Shown: positions 24,290 through 34,483, counted from the stretch's first letter. The stretch: 64,000 bases of DNA from CAG-882 sp050874385 (GCA_050874385.1 JBNMKO010000002.1:1-64000), one strand, 5' to 3'. Numbers and translations are program-made. Notes: a model not told the origin generated them from the letters alone.

Positions 24290-24967
24290 ATGGTTATTCT
24301 TGAGACAAAAAATCTTCAAAAGAATTATGGAAAGGGCGATACCCTTGTAAAAGCGTTAGACCATGTGAATTTGAGGATAGAAAACGGTGAATTTGTGGCG
24401 ATTGTGGGGACATCGGGAAGCGGAAAATCCACGCTCTTGCATATGCTCGGCGGTCTTGACAGACCTACGGCGGGGGAGGTGTTCGTGGACGGAAAGAATA
24501 TTTTTTCGTTGAAGGACGAGGAGCTGACAATTTTTAGAAGAAGGAAAATAGGTTTTGTTTTCCAGCAGTTCAATTTAATTCCGACCATGAATGTGTATGA
24601 GAACATAGTGCTTCCTATCGGGCTTGACGGAAATACGCCGGACAAAAAGTATATTGATGAAATCATTAAAATATTGGGCTTGGAAAATAAGTTGCACAAC
24701 CTTTCAAATAATTTGTCGGGAGGGCAGCAGCAGAGAGTGGCGATTGCAAGGGCGTTAGCCGGGAAGCCGGCGATAATCTTGGCGGACGAACCGACTGGAA
24801 ATTTAGACAGCAGGACAAGTCAGGACGTGTTGGGACTGTTGAAGGTGACGGGAGGGCAGTTTAAGCAGACGATAGTTATGATTACGCATGACGAGGAGAT
24901 AGCGCAGACTGCGGACAGAATTATCCGCATTGAAGATGGAAAGATTGTGGGTGGTGCAGATGATTAG
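24290..24967 (+). CDS. ABC transporter ATP-binding protein (BceA/MacB type)
   Basis: 225 residues, start after GTGGAGGAAAAAGA. Walker A GTSGSGKST near residue 41, Q-loop in FVFQQFNLIPTMNVYENI, signature LSGGQQQRVAIARAL, Walker B IILADEPTGNLDS and the H-loop MITHDEEIA are all intact. The TTG-N-L-D-S type D-loop is typical of LolD/MacB/BceA proteins. It overlaps the permease gene by eight bases and would drive it in peptide sensing or removal at the membrane. Confidence 0.95.
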   Translation: MVILETKNLQKNYGKGDTLVKALDHVNLRIENGEFVAIVGTSGSGKSTLLHMLGGLDRPTAGEVFVDGKNIFSLKDEELTIFRRRKIGFVFQQFNLIPTMNVYENIVLPIGLDGNTPDKKYIDEIIKILGLENKLHNLSNNLSGGQQQRVAIARALAGKPAIILADEPTGNLDSRTSQDVLGLLKVTGGQFKQTIVMITHDEEIAQTADRIIRIEDGKIVGGADD

Positions 24968-27470
24968 GGTGAAAAATAAAAAGACAATCAGACATTTGGC
25001 TGATATTTCCTTCAAAACAGAAAAGATGAGAAATATATTTGCGGTGACAGCTATTATCCTCACCACGGTGTTGTTTTGCAGTCTGTTTTCCATTTTCAGC
25101 AGTTTGTTGGCGTGCACGGAGGAAAGCACAATGCGTCAGGTTGGCGGAAGTTCACATGGCGGATTTAAGTATTTGACACCGGAGCAATATGAGAATTTGA
25201 GCAAACACCCTGCCATCAAAGAAATATCGTATTCGGTGGTTTTGGCTATAGCACAAAATCCAGAGCTTGGTAAAAGGCAGACGGAAATAAGGTATGCTAA
25301 CGATGAACTTGAGGCAAAGATGATGTTTTCATTGCCGACAACCGGAAGAATGCCGCAGGCAGAAAATGAGATTGCTACAGATACCATAGTGCTTGAAAAG
25401 CTTGTAGTTCCCGCAAAATTAGGTGAGACAGTAAAGCTTAAATATTCCGTGTGTGGGACGGAATATGAGGACAGTTTTACACTGGTTGGATTTTGGGAAG
25501 GCGATATCATTATGAAAGCCAGCCAGGTGTGGCTTAGCAGGGAATATGTTGAGGAAGTTTTAAGTCAGCATGATTTGAGCAATGCCGAGGACATGATTGG
25601 AACAATCAATGCGGATGTCAATTTTGATAATTCATGGAACATAGAGTCCAAGCTCATAAAAGTAATCACGCAGAGTGGTTATTCTACGGATGATATTAAC
25701 TACGGCGTAAACTGGGCATATATGGAAGGTGGTTCCTTAGATGCCGGAACTGTTGTGGGAATAGTTATGGCAGTGCTCATAATAGTTTTTTGCGGCTATC
25801 TGATGATTTCAAATGTATTTATGATTAGTGTTGCCAAGGATGTGCGTTTTTACGGTCTGTTAAAAACCATTGGCACTACCGGAAAGCAGATTAAGGTTCT
25901 GATTAAGAGGCAGGCTTTGTTAATCAGCCTTATAGGTATTCCGATAGGATTGTTGGCAGGCAGCCTTGTGGGAAGTATGCTCACTCCGTTTGTGTTAAAT
26001 ATTGTAAATGTGAGTGTTGTAAAAGTGTCAATTCGGTGGTGGGTATTTTTGTTTTCCATACTGTTTGTGCTTGCGACTGTATTTATCAGTATCCGCAAGG
26101 CGCAGAAGATGGCATCAAAAGTCAGCCCTATAGAGGCGCTTAGAATGACGGATGCCACAACGGGAAAAAGGAAAAATAATAAAGCCGGTCAGAAAATCAG
26201 CCTGTGGAAAATGGCAGTTGAGAACGTGGGGAGAAATCGCAGAAAGGTTATTTTGGTGACACTTTCGCTGTCATTCAGTCTTATTATTTTAAATGCTGCA
26301 TATTCCATGGCGAACAGCTTTGACATGGATAAATATTTGGCTGCAATGATTAGCCATGATTTTGTGATTGGGGATGTATCGTGGTTTAATGTGTATTCGC
26401 AATATGAAAATCAGGATACATTGAATGATGAATTTTTGAATGAACTATCCGGACACAGGGGGATAGAGTCACTGGAAAAAATATATTTTTCAGAAGAAGC
26501 ATGTGATTTGGATGAAAATTGGAATGATATGGCGGAACGTGCAAGCAAGACGCTAGGACTTAGTGGGCAATATCTTGAATTTTTGAAGGAAGAAATAGAT
26601 GACAAAGAGGCAGTGTATCATGTGTATGGAATTGACGATGCGGTGTGGGATGATGTTACCGTATGGCAGGGGGAAATCGATTTACAAAAGCTGCACAGCG
26701 GGAATTATGTGGCAGTCAGCCCTTATGACACGCAGGGGAGATTAAGTGCATATAAAGTTGGGGATAAGATAGAAGTCTTCAGTAAGACAGGCGAGAGCAG
26801 AATATGTGAAATAATCGCGATTGCAAGCTTACCGTACAATATCAGCATCCAACATTCCCACCCGGTTGATATTAATATCTTAATTCCGTCGGACGTTTTT
26901 TTGCAGAATGTTGAACAGAAATGTCCGATGGTTGTAACGCTGGATGTTGAGGAAAATGAAGTTGATGAAATGGAAAGTTTTCTGTCGCAGTACTGCAAAC
27001 AGCAAAACCCGGATATGCAGTATTCTTCAAAATCCACTTATGCTGCGGAGTACGAAAATACGCAGAAAACATACAAAATTGTGGGAGTTGTTGTGAGCAT
27101 ACTGTTAGCACTTATCGGCATTGCAAATTTTGCCAACACAAACGTGACATCTATTGTGGCAAGAAAAAGAGAATTTGCGCTTTTAGAGAGCATAGGAATG
27201 ACTGTAAGGCAGCAGAGGACAATGCTTGTCTTTGAGGGGCTTATTTACATGCTGCTCACGTTTGCTTTTACATGTACAATCGGCACGTTAATCGGAAACT
27301 ACGGTTTATCGCTCATATTTGGAAGTGGCTATTTTACCGCAAATTTCACGATTGTACCTACTATTGTCTGTATGCCGATTTTTATATTAATTGCTATTAT
27401 GATACCGGTTCTTTGCCAAAAGTATGTAAACGGTGAGAGCGTGGTGGAGAGGCTTAGAATGGCAGAGTAA
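24960..27470 (+). CDS. FtsX-domain ABC transporter permease (BceB-like)
   Basis: 836 residues from ATG 24960, overlapping the ATPase gene. Topology: one membrane segment near residue 22-45, a large extracytoplasmic domain to about 250, three segments about 262-390 (FtsX block), a joint, a further segment near 435, a second large extracytoplasmic domain, then three segments at the C-terminal end. This is the duplicated FtsX layout of MacB-like or Bce-type permeases. It probably recognises an antimicrobial peptide and signals to the kinase next door. Substrate is not predictable from sequence. Confidence 0.9.
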   Translation: MIRVKNKKTIRHLADISFKTEKMRNIFAVTAIILTTVLFCSLFSIFSSLLACTEESTMRQVGGSSHGGFKYLTPEQYENLSKHPAIKEISYSVVLAIAQNPELGKRQTEIRYANDELEAKMMFSLPTTGRMPQAENEIATDTIVLEKLVVPAKLGETVKLKYSVCGTEYEDSFTLVGFWEGDIIMKASQVWLSREYVEEVLSQHDLSNAEDMIGTINADVNFDNSWNIESKLIKVITQSGYSTDDINYGVNWAYMEGGSLDAGTVVGIVMAVLIIVFCGYLMISNVFMISVAKDVRFYGLLKTIGTTGKQIKVLIKRQALLISLIGIPIGLLAGSLVGSMLTPFVLNIVNVSVVKVSIRWWVFLFSILFVLATVFISIRKAQKMASKVSPIEALRMTDATTGKRKNNKAGQKISLWKMAVENVGRNRRKVILVTLSLSFSLIILNAAYSMANSFDMDKYLAAMISHDFVIGDVSWFNVYSQYENQDTLNDEFLNELSGHRGIESLEKIYFSEEACDLDENWNDMAERASKTLGLSGQYLEFLKEEIDDKEAVYHVYGIDDAVWDDVTVWQGEIDLQKLHSGNYVAVSPYDTQGRLSAYKVGDKIEVFSKTGESRICEIIAIASLPYNISIQHSHPVDINILIPSDVFLQNVEQKCPMVVTLDVEENEVDEMESFLSQYCKQQNPDMQYSSKSTYAAEYENTQKTYKIVGVVVSILLALIGIANFANTNVTSIVARKREFALLESIGMTVRQQRTMLVFEGLIYMLLTFAFTCTIGTLIGNYGLSLIFGSGYFTANFTIVPTIVCMPIFILIAIMIPVLCQKYVNGESVVERLRMAE

Positions 27471-27477
27471 AAATAAG

Positions 27478-28101
27478 TCACTCTTTGATATATTTCATAA
27501 TATCATCGTATATAGCGCGGTAGCCATCCTCATTTATGTGCATACCCTCGATGGTGTACTCAGCTTTCAGTCTGCCAAGCTCGTCCTTGAGATTGTGGTT
27601 GATGTCGATATAGTGCTGATGATGTTTTGCGGCGAGCTTCTCAACTTCGAGGTTAGCGGTGTTTATTTTATCGTTAGTGCGGATTTTTAGACATTCTTTC
27701 ATCTCGTCGGTGGCTGCCTCATAATTGACAGGGTAGTAAGCCATGAGATATATGACCACATCGGGAACTGCCTGCTCGATGGCGCACAGTATCTTGTCAT
27801 AGTTGTCGATTAGCTGACTTATCGGGATGCTTGACCAGCTAAGGTCGTTTGTGCCGATATTTATGAATACTTTTGATGGCATTAAGTCGGTGGCACATAC
27901 ATCGATTACGTTTAACAGCTCATCGGAGATAAAGCCGCCGATACCGCGGTTGTAGATTACCGTGCTGTCGTTGTGCTCGGCGAGCAGCTTATTAATAGGA
28001 AACATTTCCATAAGTGACGAGCCAGTGAACACAATCTGTCCTTTGAGTGCAGATTTATTTTCGAGCCTGTAGCGCTCGACTTTCATTTCTTTATCGTCCA
28101 T
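27478..28101 (-). CDS. SGNH/GDSL-type hydrolase
   Basis: 207 residues, convergent with the permease gene (seven-base gap). Block I is IVFTGSSLMEMFP with the nucleophile Ser, block II has the Gly of NRGIGGF, block III is INIGTNDLSW with the Asn of the oxyanion hole, and block V is EGMHINEDGY with the catalytic His; the usual Asp three residues before that His is replaced by Glu. No signal peptide, so cytosolic. It probably removes acyl groups from sugars or lipids. Monocistronic. Confidence 0.9.
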   Translation of the reverse strand: MDDKEMKVERYRLENKSALKGQIVFTGSSLMEMFPINKLLAEHNDSTVIYNRGIGGFISDELLNVIDVCATDLMPSKVFINIGTNDLSWSSIPISQLIDNYDKILCAIEQAVPDVVIYLMAYYPVNYEAATDEMKECLKIRTNDKINTANLEVEKLAAKHHQHYIDINHNLKDELGRLKAEYTIEGMHINEDGYRAIYDDIMKYIKE

Positions 28102-28210
28102 AGTTATTCCTCCTCGGAAAAAATATTTTGACCAAAATTATATTATATATTATAATTGAGATATAATTGTGGGGCAATGAAATTTAGCCATTTAACGGAG
28201 GAAGATGAAG

Positions 28211-29278
28211 ATGTCGACGAATGATGCGGAGAGCAGGGAGCACAAGCGTTTCAGGGCTGTGTCAAGAGTGATACAGAGTGTCCTTATATCGGTGCTTATC
28301 GTGCTCGTGGTTATGATGATGGTTCAGATTGACCATTTACAGGGGACAGCGAGGGTTATCAATTACGCGGGACTCGTAAGAGGCGCGACGCAGAGGCTTG
28401 TCAAGCTTGAGGTGACAGGAAATCAGAATGACAATCTTATCCAGTATCTGGATGACATTCTGGCAGATTTAAAATATGATGACGGCAACTATGACCTTGT
28501 GAGCCTTAACGATACGAACTACCAGAAGAAGCTGGACAGTCTTATAAGCTATTGGACAAGGTTGAAAAGGGAAATTCAGAAGGTAAGATTTGTTGATTAT
28601 GATAAAACGGATATAGTGAATATGAGTGAGACTTATTTCGAGCTTGCAGATGAGACGGTGTCTGCGGCTGAGGTCTACTCGGATAAGATTGCAAAGCAGA
28701 TAAAGCTTTTGGAGATTTTGTCCGCATTTGATATGGTGGTTTTGTTCGGGCTTATCATTGAGCAGTCAATTTCCGCGATGAGAATAAGCAGAAAGAACAA
28801 GGTGCTTGAGCAGAAAGCATACATAGATGTGCACACAGGTCTTCCTAACAAGAGCAAGTGCGAGGAGCTTTTTGGCAATGTGTCATTCATAAAGGAGCCG
28901 ACAGCGTGCCTTATGTTTGACCTCAATAACTTAAAGCAGGCAAACGACACGCTTGGACATTCGGCGGGCGACCAGCTCATTGCGAGCTTTGCGAGGGTGC
29001 TCAGAAATGTCGTTCCGGCTAAGGATTTTGTCGGAAGATACGGCGGTGATGAGTTCGTGGCAGTGTTGTACGATATCAAGAATGATACTGTAAATGATGT
29101 CCTCACACAACTTCACGACGAGGTGATACAGTTTAACAGCTACGGAAAGAACATTCCTATAAGCTACGCGCAGGGCTGGGCGGTGTCGACGGACTACAAG
29201 GAGTGCACACTTAGAACCCTGTTTGACAAGGCGGACCATTTCATGTACATGAATAAGCAGAGGGTGAAAAATCAATAG
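28211..29278 (+). CDS. Membrane-bound diguanylate cyclase
   Basis: 355 residues; ATG 28211 lies nine bases after GGAGG and is preferred over ATG 28205. Two membrane segments (about 22-44 and 172-192) surround a helical sensor with a TQRLVKLEVTG stretch like the type IV pilus/NarX-type sensor helix bundles. The GGDEF domain covers about 205-355, with the intact active site R-Y-G-G-D-E-F near residue 282. No RxxD inhibitory site is obvious upstream of it, so product inhibition may be weak. It would make cyclic di-GMP in response to an external cue. Confidence 0.93.
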   Translation: MSTNDAESREHKRFRAVSRVIQSVLISVLIVLVVMMMVQIDHLQGTARVINYAGLVRGATQRLVKLEVTGNQNDNLIQYLDDILADLKYDDGNYDLVSLNDTNYQKKLDSLISYWTRLKREIQKVRFVDYDKTDIVNMSETYFELADETVSAAEVYSDKIAKQIKLLEILSAFDMVVLFGLIIEQSISAMRISRKNKVLEQKAYIDVHTGLPNKSKCEELFGNVSFIKEPTACLMFDLNNLKQANDTLGHSAGDQLIASFARVLRNVVPAKDFVGRYGGDEFVAVLYDIKNDTVNDVLTQLHDEVIQFNSYGKNIPISYAQGWAVSTDYKECTLRTLFDKADHFMYMNKQRVKNQ

Positions 29279-29303
29279 TATGAGAAAATGTCCGTCATTA
29301 GAC

Positions 29304-29888
29304 TTACATTTTATTGGTATCTGCGGCACTTAGGGTGCTGTGCACGGAGGAGTTGAGAACGAGTGAAAAATATCGTATAAACTCCTCCTTTTTATATTGT
29401 TCGGGATTTTGGAAGATGTCTATGAGCATTCCGGCAATGCCTTCCGTGTAAAGACGACATATGAATGTGCGGAACCCATCGCTTATGTTTAGGTTGTACT
29501 TGGTTTCCTCATTTTTTATGATGTGGTAAGTTATCTCATAGAAATCTTTCTGAAAGAATTGCTTTAATACTTCTCTTCCGAGTGAGCCATAAGCGGAGTT
29601 AAGCAAAAAAGAATTATCCATTGCATAATCGTATACAAATGAAATCAGCTCGGCATAATCGTTGAAAAGACCGTGCTGTTTTATTATCTGGACACTCTCC
29701 TGTTCAAGCGTCCATTTTAAAAGTGCATATATATCCTCAAAATGATAATAGAAGGTTTTTCGATTGACATTACATTCGCGGATAAGTTCACTCACGGTGA
29801 TTTTCTGGAATGATTTATGGCGCATAAGCTCTTTCAAAGTGTTTGAGAGAGCTTTTTTTGTGTTCATGGAAATCTCTTCGTTGGTCAT
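29304..29888 (-). CDS. TetR-family regulator
   Basis: 194 residues. N-terminal helix-turn-helix: KALSNTLKELMRHKSFQKITVSELIREC-NVNRKTFYYHFEDIYALLKW, with the Y-Y-H-F turn typical of TetR and close to the DhaS-type subgroup. The C-terminal ligand domain is divergent, as usual. The gene is transcribed away from the MMPL exporter gene and a dyad overlaps its promoter, so it probably represses the exporter and itself. Confidence 0.92.
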   Translation of the reverse strand: MTNEEISMNTKKALSNTLKELMRHKSFQKITVSELIRECNVNRKTFYYHFEDIYALLKWTLEQESVQIIKQHGLFNDYAELISFVYDYAMDNSFLLNSAYGSLGREVLKQFFQKDFYEITYHIIKNEETKYNLNISDGFRTFICRLYTEGIAGMLIDIFQNPEQYKKEEFIRYFSLVLNSSVHSTLSAADTNKM

Positions 29889-29917
29889 ATTTTTCTCCTT
29901 ATCGTTTTTATAAATTT

Positions 29918-29968
29918 ATTATACACATGTCCGGCAAATATACAATGCAGATACACGAATATTTTGCC
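29918..29968 (-). promoter_or_regulatory. TetR-gene promoter with overlapping candidate operator
   Basis: On the minus strand TTGTAT (29945-29940), a 16-base spacer and TATAAT (29923-29918). A dyad, GGCAAATAT at 29933-29941 and ATATTTTGCC at 29959-29968 (one bulged base), overlaps the -35 region and reaches towards the exporter side. It is a plausible TetR operator. Confidence 0.5.
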
Positions 29969-30085
29969 CGTCAAATTATGGTCAACTGTCCTATATTACA
30001 CACTTGAGGTATGATTGACTGGCGAAATATTGAAAAAAATGCGTACAATTCACATGTAAAGAGATTAGAGACAGGAGGAAAAAGT

Positions 30086-32134
30086 ATGAAAGAAAAGCTA
30101 TACAGAAAAATAGTTGACCACCCTGTAATAGTGGTTATCATTTTTTCAATTTTGTTTGTGGTATGTCTGATTACCAGAAATTTTGTGGCGGTTGACTACG
30201 ATATGAACGATTATCTTCCGCCGGACAGTGCATCTACGATGGCACTTGACCTGATGGATGAGGAGTTTGAAGGGGGAATACCAAATGCGAGGGTAATGAT
30301 ACAAAATGTATCGATAGTTCAGGCACTTGAATACAAGCAGCAACTTGAGACTATAGACGGTGTGACACAGGTGACTTGGTTAGACGATGTGGTGTCGCTT
30401 ACAGAACCTCTTGAAATGCAGGATAAGAATACGATTGAAGAGTATTACAAGGATGAAAATGCACTGTTTTCCGTTACCGTCGACGAGGGCAAAAATATTG
30501 ATGCGGTGAACGCAATAAGGGAGCTTATAGGCGATGAAAATCAGATGACAGGTTCGGCGGTCTCAACAGCCACGGCTACACAGAGTACCGTGAAGGAGAT
30601 TGAAAAGATTGCGGTGTTTGCAGTTGCATTTGTGGTTATTGTTTTGATATTTACCACTACATCGTGGTTTGAGCCTGTGGTTGTTATGCTTGGTCTTGGT
30701 GTGGCAATTATGTTAAATGACGGTTCAAATATTATATTCGGTGAGATATCGTTTGTAACCAATGCTGCCGGAAGCATATTACAGATTGCCGTGTCGCTTG
30801 ACTACTCGGTATTTCTGATACACAGATTTAACGAGTGCAGAAAGAACAACGACAACGCGAAAGACGCGATGGTGCAGGCGCTTTGCATGTCCACGTCGTC
30901 AATTCTGTCAAGCGGTCTGACAACGGTTATAGGGTTTTTGGCATTGTGCCTTATGCAGTTCCAGATAGGACCTGATTTGGGGCGTGCACTTGCAAAAGGA
31001 ATTGCGATAAGCCTTATCACGGTATTTACATTTATGCCTGTGCTTATTTTATATACCTACAAGCTGATTGATAAGACAGAACACAGACCGCTCATGCCGT
31101 CATTTGAAGGCTTTGGAAAATTTGTCACAAAGGTTATGGTGCCGATGGTCGTGCTGTTCTTTATAGCAGTAGTTCCATCGTACCTTGCCTCAAATTCAAA
31201 CAACTTTTACTATGGAGCATCACATATATTTGGGGAAAATACAAAGCTTGGCGCGGACACGAAAATTATAGAGGACACTTTTGGAAAGAAGGACACATAT
31301 GTGCTTATCGTACCAGATACTGACAGGGCTACGCAGAAGGAGCTTTCCGATGAGTTGCACAGTATTGACAAGGTGAGCAGTATTCTCTCATATGTTGACA
31401 CGGTTGGAATGGAGATACCGGAGAGTTATATTGACAGAGATATATTGTCAAAGCTGTCATCGGAAAATTACACGAGACTGGTACTCACCGTTGATGTCGA
31501 TTATGAGGGTGAGAGCACCTTTGCGTTGGTTGAAAATATAAGAGCTATCGCGCAGAAATATTATCCTGATAGTTGGTATCTTGCGGGGGAGGGAATATCT
31601 ACTTATGACCTTATGGACACGATAACCGCGGACATGGTGAAGGTAAATCTCATCGCCATCGGAGCAGTGTTTGTAGTATTGCTTATCACAACAAAATCGC
31701 TTGTTCTTCCTATTATACTGGTGTTGAGTATAGAGGCTGCTATATGGATGAACCTGTCCGTCCCGTATTTTACGGACAGCCACATATTCTACATAGCGTA
31801 CCTTATCATAAGCTCAATTCAGCTCGGCGCGACTGTGGACTATGCGATACTTTTCTCCGACAGATATAGAGAATTTAGAAATACGATGGACAAAAAAACT
31901 GCTGTCATAGAGGTCATAAAAAGCTCGGCAGTTTCGATACTCACATCAGGTCTGGTTATGACGGTGGTTGGCTTTCTGCTCGGATATATCTCGACGCACG
32001 GAGTGCTCTCACAGCTCGGTTTGCTGCTTGGAAAGGGCTCGCTGTTCTCGCTTGGAATAGTATTTTTCGTGCTGCCGGGACTGCTGTATATATTTGACGG
32101 ACTGATTATAAGGAGAGAAAAAAGTAAGAATTAA
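30086..32134 (+). CDS. MMPL/RND-family exporter
   Basis: 682 residues from ATG 30086, seven bases after AGGAGG. Twelve membrane segments in two repeats, each with a large extracytoplasmic loop after its first helix. The conserved helix-4 motif is visible in both halves: AVSLDYSVFLIHRFNE and ATVDYAILFSDRYRE. Actinobacterial MmpL and Bacillus YdfJ-like proteins export lipids or toxic compounds using the proton gradient. A TetR gene is divergent, and the next gene encodes a long secreted coiled-coil protein that may work with it at the cell surface. Confidence 0.92.
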   Translation: MKEKLYRKIVDHPVIVVIIFSILFVVCLITRNFVAVDYDMNDYLPPDSASTMALDLMDEEFEGGIPNARVMIQNVSIVQALEYKQQLETIDGVTQVTWLDDVVSLTEPLEMQDKNTIEEYYKDENALFSVTVDEGKNIDAVNAIRELIGDENQMTGSAVSTATATQSTVKEIEKIAVFAVAFVVIVLIFTTTSWFEPVVVMLGLGVAIMLNDGSNIIFGEISFVTNAAGSILQIAVSLDYSVFLIHRFNECRKNNDNAKDAMVQALCMSTSSILSSGLTTVIGFLALCLMQFQIGPDLGRALAKGIAISLITVFTFMPVLILYTYKLIDKTEHRPLMPSFEGFGKFVTKVMVPMVVLFFIAVVPSYLASNSNNFYYGASHIFGENTKLGADTKIIEDTFGKKDTYVLIVPDTDRATQKELSDELHSIDKVSSILSYVDTVGMEIPESYIDRDILSKLSSENYTRLVLTVDVDYEGESTFALVENIRAIAQKYYPDSWYLAGEGISTYDLMDTITADMVKVNLIAIGAVFVVLLITTKSLVLPIILVLSIEAAIWMNLSVPYFTDSHIFYIAYLIISSIQLGATVDYAILFSDRYREFRNTMDKKTAVIEVIKSSAVSILTSGLVMTVVGFLLGYISTHGVLSQLGLLLGKGSLFSLGIVFFVLPGLLYIFDGLIIRREKSKN

Positions 32135-32300
32135 TTCAAGTGGGTAATTTATAAAACTAATACAATAATGAGGGATGTTCATATAAAGATTAGAAATCAC
32201 AGTCTGAGATATTACGATTTAGTAATAATTTAGCTGTGCTGAATTTTAGAAAACACACAATATTATTTGCGCCGCCTTAATGCGGCATGGAGGGATTGGT

Positions 32301-34355
32301 ATGAGAATAAAAAAATCAATGACGAAAAAATCGGGAATGAAAAAAAGAGCTATGGCTGGCGGAATGGCTGCGCTGGTTTTCGCCGGCTCGGTTATGACAG
32401 GCATGTGCAGCGCTGACACGGTGTATGCGGCGCAGGCGGACGATAATGAGAAGGAGGAGGTTGTCTATGTGTGCACCGACGAATATGGAAATGTGCAGTC
32501 AATAAATGTCGTCAATATCTTTCATGGCGGGGACATAACTGATTATGGCAGATATACGGCGGTTAAAATATTAAATACGACTGATGAGCTGACATACGCC
32601 GATGACAAGGTACAGTTTAACTCGACGGCGGACAGAGTGTACTATCAGGGAACTATGGAGCAGGAGACGCAGCTTCCTTGGAATATAAAAATAGAATATA
32701 CACTTGACGGAAAAAAGGTGACAGCGGAGGAACTGGCAGGTGCGACGGGAAAGCTAGGAATACATTTTGTGGTTGAAAAAAACGAGAAAGCTGACGAAAA
32801 CTTTTTTGAAGGATATGCACTGCAGGCTTCATTCACGCTCGATACCGACAAATGCACTAATATAGAAGCTGACGGGGCTACCGTGGCAAATGTCGGTTCG
32901 GATAAACAGCTTTCGTACACGATTTTGCCGGGAAAGGGAATTGATACCGACATAACGGCTGACGTGCAGGATTTCGAGATGGATGCCGCAGCTATAAACG
33001 CCGTAAAGTTAAAGCTTGACATAGATATCGACGACGAGGAACTTCTCGACAAGGTGCATGAGATTATGGACGCGGCAGATGAGCTTAATTCGGGTGCGGG
33101 TGAGTTGTATGACGGCGCGGATAAGTTAAAAGACGGCGGTGCAGACCTTAACAGCGGTGCAAGCGACCTCTACGACGGAACAGTAAGTCTCGATGATGGT
33201 GTGGAAAACCTCAAAAGCGGAGTTGAGACGATAAGACAGGGGCTTGACAGCATTAACTCCAAGTCCTCAGAGCTTACGGGTGCATCATCACAGGTCATGT
33301 CCGCGCTCACACAAATTCAGTCGGCATTGTCAGGTGTATCTATGAACACTGACGAGCTTTCGCAGCTTGTCAACAGCTCAGGTCAGATAAAGCAGGCGAT
33401 AGAAAATCTCTACAGCGGTGCGGCAGCTATTCAGGCAAATCTTGGTTTTGCCCAATATAAGGCTGCGCTAAATCAGGCGAGCGGCGGACAGCTCGATGTG
33501 GATGTGCTTCTTGCCACAAATCAGACTGTGCTTGAGTCGTTAAATACACAGCTTGAGGCAATAGGGCAGGGAATAGAGCAGATTAAATCAATTCCGGGTT
33601 ATGAAAACAGTGAGGAGCTCAATGCGCAGCTTGCACAGCTTGGCAGTCAGGCGGCGCAGCTTTCACAGTTAATTCAGGTTATAACGGCAAACACGGCTGC
33701 AATCAACGGTGTGGAAACATATCTTGGAAACTTCTCTGAGGGAATGGCTTCACTCACAGCAGGACTTTCACAGTTAAAAGACAGCTATGAGCAGTTCGAT
33801 GCCGCTATAAATACGCTTGCAGCGAGGCTTTCATCACTTGTGGTGAACATGAGTGAGCTCTCAGGGGCAATAAACACTCTTACAAGTGAGTATGGCAATC
33901 TTGACAGCGGTATCAGGGAGTACACGGACGGCGTGGCACAGCTTGCCGCCGGGTACATGGAACTTGTAGACGGCGTGAACAATCTCAGCGAGGGAAGCAG
34001 ACAGCTTCTTTCGGGCTCCTCGGATTTGCTTGGTGGAACAACGGACTTGTATAATGGAATAGTGGAGCTCTCGGACGGAGTAGCTGAGTTAAAGGACGGG
34101 ACGACGGAGTTCTACGATAAAACGAGAAACATGGACGGACAGATAGAGGACGAAATCGACGATATGATATCCTCAATGTCCGGCTCTGACACACCGATTG
34201 TCTCCTTTGTATCCGAAAAGAACGACAATATATCGAGTGTTCAGTTTGTCATAAAGACGACGGCAATTGAGAAGCCGGAGGAGGAAGCAGTTGCAGAACC
34301 GGAGGAAGAACAGCTTACATTTTGGCAGAAGCTCACAAGTCTTTTTGGAAAGTAA
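32301..34355 (+). CDS. Long secreted coiled-coil protein (YhgE/Pip-like repeats)
   Basis: 684 residues from ATG 32301, six bases after GGAGGG. A signal peptide (GMAALVFAGSVMTGMCSADTVYA) is followed by a beta-rich domain to about residue 250, then about 370 residues of heptad-like repeats of the form L-x-x-G-A-x-x-L-x-x-G, such as ELYDGADKLKDG, DLNSGASDLYDG, GSSDLLGGTTDLYNG. These repeats occur in YhgE/Pip and similar surface proteins. The C-terminal FWQKLTSLFGK has no clear membrane anchor. It follows the MMPL gene by 166 bases and likely acts with it; the role is unknown. Confidence 0.8.
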   Translation: MRIKKSMTKKSGMKKRAMAGGMAALVFAGSVMTGMCSADTVYAAQADDNEKEEVVYVCTDEYGNVQSINVVNIFHGGDITDYGRYTAVKILNTTDELTYADDKVQFNSTADRVYYQGTMEQETQLPWNIKIEYTLDGKKVTAEELAGATGKLGIHFVVEKNEKADENFFEGYALQASFTLDTDKCTNIEADGATVANVGSDKQLSYTILPGKGIDTDITADVQDFEMDAAAINAVKLKLDIDIDDEELLDKVHEIMDAADELNSGAGELYDGADKLKDGGADLNSGASDLYDGTVSLDDGVENLKSGVETIRQGLDSINSKSSELTGASSQVMSALTQIQSALSGVSMNTDELSQLVNSSGQIKQAIENLYSGAAAIQANLGFAQYKAALNQASGGQLDVDVLLATNQTVLESLNTQLEAIGQGIEQIKSIPGYENSEELNAQLAQLGSQAAQLSQLIQVITANTAAINGVETYLGNFSEGMASLTAGLSQLKDSYEQFDAAINTLAARLSSLVVNMSELSGAINTLTSEYGNLDSGIREYTDGVAQLAAGYMELVDGVNNLSEGSRQLLSGSSDLLGGTTDLYNGIVELSDGVAELKDGTTEFYDKTRNMDGQIEDEIDDMISSMSGSDTPIVSFVSEKNDNISSVQFVIKTTAIEKPEEEAVAEPEEEQLTFWQKLTSLFGK

Positions 34356-34415
34356 AATAATGAAGCTAAAAATGGAGTATTTATGAAAAAAGACTGAAAC
34401 ATTTTTCCTTGTTTG

Positions 34416-34443
34416 TTCATAAAAATTCTTCTCTAAAATATAT
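34416..34443 (+). promoter_or_regulatory. Promoter-like box resembling that of the small-peptide operon
   Basis: TTCATAAA followed by TAAAAT about 14 bases on. The segment matches 40063-40090 (TTCGTAAA ... TAAAAT) over about 27 positions with one gap and a handful of changes. It lies some 115 bases upstream of the small frameshifted gene and may be a regulated second promoter. Confidence 0.35.
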
Positions 34444-34483
34444 TATGGCAGGTGATTGTTTACAAAAATTTAATGAAAAGCGG

